Assembly (NCBI GenBank): GCA_030446715.1
Contig: JAUJMU010000009.1
Location: 124,001-188,000 of the forward strand
Direction of reading: 5' to 3'
DNA length: 64,000 nucleotides
Origin: Cytophagales bacterium
GTDB taxonomy: Bacteria > Bacteroidota > Bacteroidia > Cytophagales > 172606-1
How positions within the stretch are numbered: position 1 is the stretch's first letter; each line of letters begins with the position of its first letter. Below, one piece after another: positions 62,890-64,000 of this stretch. The notes beneath the pieces were generated by a model. It was not told the origin of the DNA, searched no databases, and saw only the letters and a program-made list of their open reading frames with translations. A program made the translations under genes and the position numbers.

Positions 62890-64000
62890 TGCAGATTCTC
62901 TCCCGCTCCTTTTTCTGGTGCTGCCTGCTGGCGGGTTACCTGCTTCAGGCCCAGAATGTCCCGGTGGGTACCTGGCGCACCCATACATCCTTCCGCTCCC
63001 TGCAGTCGGTGGCAGTAGCGGGAACGCATATTTACGGCGGTACCAATGGCGGCTTGTTTTTTCTGGATCAGGGGTATGGCAATACGACCGTGCTTTCGCG
63101 GGTCGATGGGCTGGGGGGAACGAATGTAGGCCGCCTGAGCTACGCTGCGGAGCAAAGGACACTGATCATTGCGTACGCCGACGGAAAAGTGGACTTATGG
63201 CAGGACAACAGAATTACGCCGGTTACCGCTTTGGCGCAGGCCAACCTGCCGGAAAGCAAACGGATCAGCCACATCAGCGTAGCGGGCAGCATTGCATGGC
63301 TGTCGGGTGATTTTGGCGTACTCGTAATTGACCTGCTGAATAAAAATATCCGGGAAACGTACCGGAATATTGGTCCGGGTGGTACACAGGTTTCTGTGCG
63401 GGCAAGTGCTGCCACCGGTGGAATGCTGTATCTGGCTACGTCTCAGGGTATACGGAGGGGCCGCCTGGACGGCACCAACCTGCAGGATTTCCGGAACTGG
63501 TCAGCCGTAGAAGTTCCGGCCGGGGCCAGCCTTCAGGCATTGAGGGCCGTAACTGCGCAGGGAGGTAAACTTTTCGCCGCTTACGAAGACAATGGCCTAT
63601 TTGTGCTGGAAAATGACACTTGGCGCAAACTGCCACTTCCGGTAGTGAACAGCATCAATGCTCTGACTGCTTCGGGTGAACAGGTGATTCTTTGCCTGCC
63701 GGGTGAGTTGCAGATTATTGCTCCGGATGGATCAATCCGGCGGGTAACCAGTCCGGCTATCATCAATCCGCAGGAAGCCGCCTTTGACGGAGAAGGTAAG
63801 CTCTGGATTGCTGACGCCGTAAACGGGCTGGTGAGCAACTGGGAAGGGAGTTTCAGATCTTATTCGCCGGCCGGACCACCGGGGAACCGGATCAGCCGCG
63901 TTGGCTACGCAAATGAGCAGGTGGTTGCGCTGCCGGGACGTTTCCTGTCTGACTACCGGCCGGCCGGGGACACCACGGGCTTTGGGCTTTTCAACGCCAC
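62890..64000 (+). CDS. porZ: PorZ-like type IX secretion protein (partial, runs off the window)
   Basis: At least 370 residues from the ATG at 62890, open to the window end. A signal peptide (MQILSRSFFWCCLLAGYLLQ) is followed by VPVGTWRTHTSFRSLQSVA, the characteristic opening of PorZ, and by beta-propeller blades (IYGGTNGGLFFLDQ, GMLYLATSQGIRRG, KLFAAYEDNGLFVLE, GKLWIADAVNGLV). PorZ is part of the attachment complex of the Bacteroidota type IX secretion system, which links secreted proteins to A-LPS at the cell surface. The C-terminal domain is not in the window. Confidence 0.82.

Overview
The window looks like a chromosomal segment of a member of the Bacteroidota, most likely order Cytophagales and perhaps Spirosoma-like (the genus is inference). 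Evidence: a SusC/SusD pair, a PorZ-type protein of the type IX secretion system, the Bacteroidota pairing of an MlaD-type protein, an amidase and LptD, BshC for bacillithiol, and a promoter of the TTTG-N19-TAnnTTTG type. No rRNA, tRNA or CRISPR was seen. About 50 genes are supported.

Layout. 1-1.0 kb: an M28-like C-terminus, a small unknown protein and a decayed HigBA toxin-antitoxin pair. 1.1-7.9 kb: aldo/keto reductase, GH30-like glycosidase, heptose epimerase, a metal-chelate uptake pair (binding lipoprotein and FecCD permease) and an Uma2-type protein. 7.9-12.55 kb: a trp operon on the minus strand with promoter, a leader peptide carrying three Trp codons, an attenuator hairpin, trpE, a methyltransferase, trpB2 and trpG. 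12.6-15.7 kb: a giant dehydrogenase/cytochrome c protein.

15.7-22.3 kb is an accessory island: nested palindromes, two toxin-antitoxin-like pairs, a 156-bp inverted-repeat element and an AT-rich type I methylase/specificity locus without a visible motor subunit. 22.3-35.7 kb: GH3/serine-hydrolase fusion, GntP permease behind a run of palindromes, a thioredoxin-like protein, bshC, 5-FTHF cyclo-ligase, two secreted unknowns, an aminotransferase and a dipeptide epimerase. 35.9-41.4 kb: a SusC-SusD-DUF4397 outer-membrane uptake operon. 41.4-52.5 kb: secreted enzymes and lipoproteins, a broken IS with matching MITE at 5.8 kb, rpoN, a membrane protein, lysS and a cold-shock gene. 52.6-54.2 kb: an IS630-type element beside a truncated integrase. 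54.3-64 kb: msrA, then envelope biogenesis (mlaD-like, amidase, lptD), an unknown Pro-rich protein, ferredoxin, tdk and porZ (running off the end).

A recurring feature is gene disruption by one- or two-base indels (higA, trpE, hsdS, hsdM, DUF4397 gene, two transposases, amidase, lptD). Several are shortened homopolymers and several hit genes expected to be essential, so part of this is probably base-calling error. The 10-bp tandem duplication in a toxin gene and the in-frame amber codon in a transposase look like genuine mutations. A second theme is a dense population of small palindromic or inverted-repeat elements between genes.
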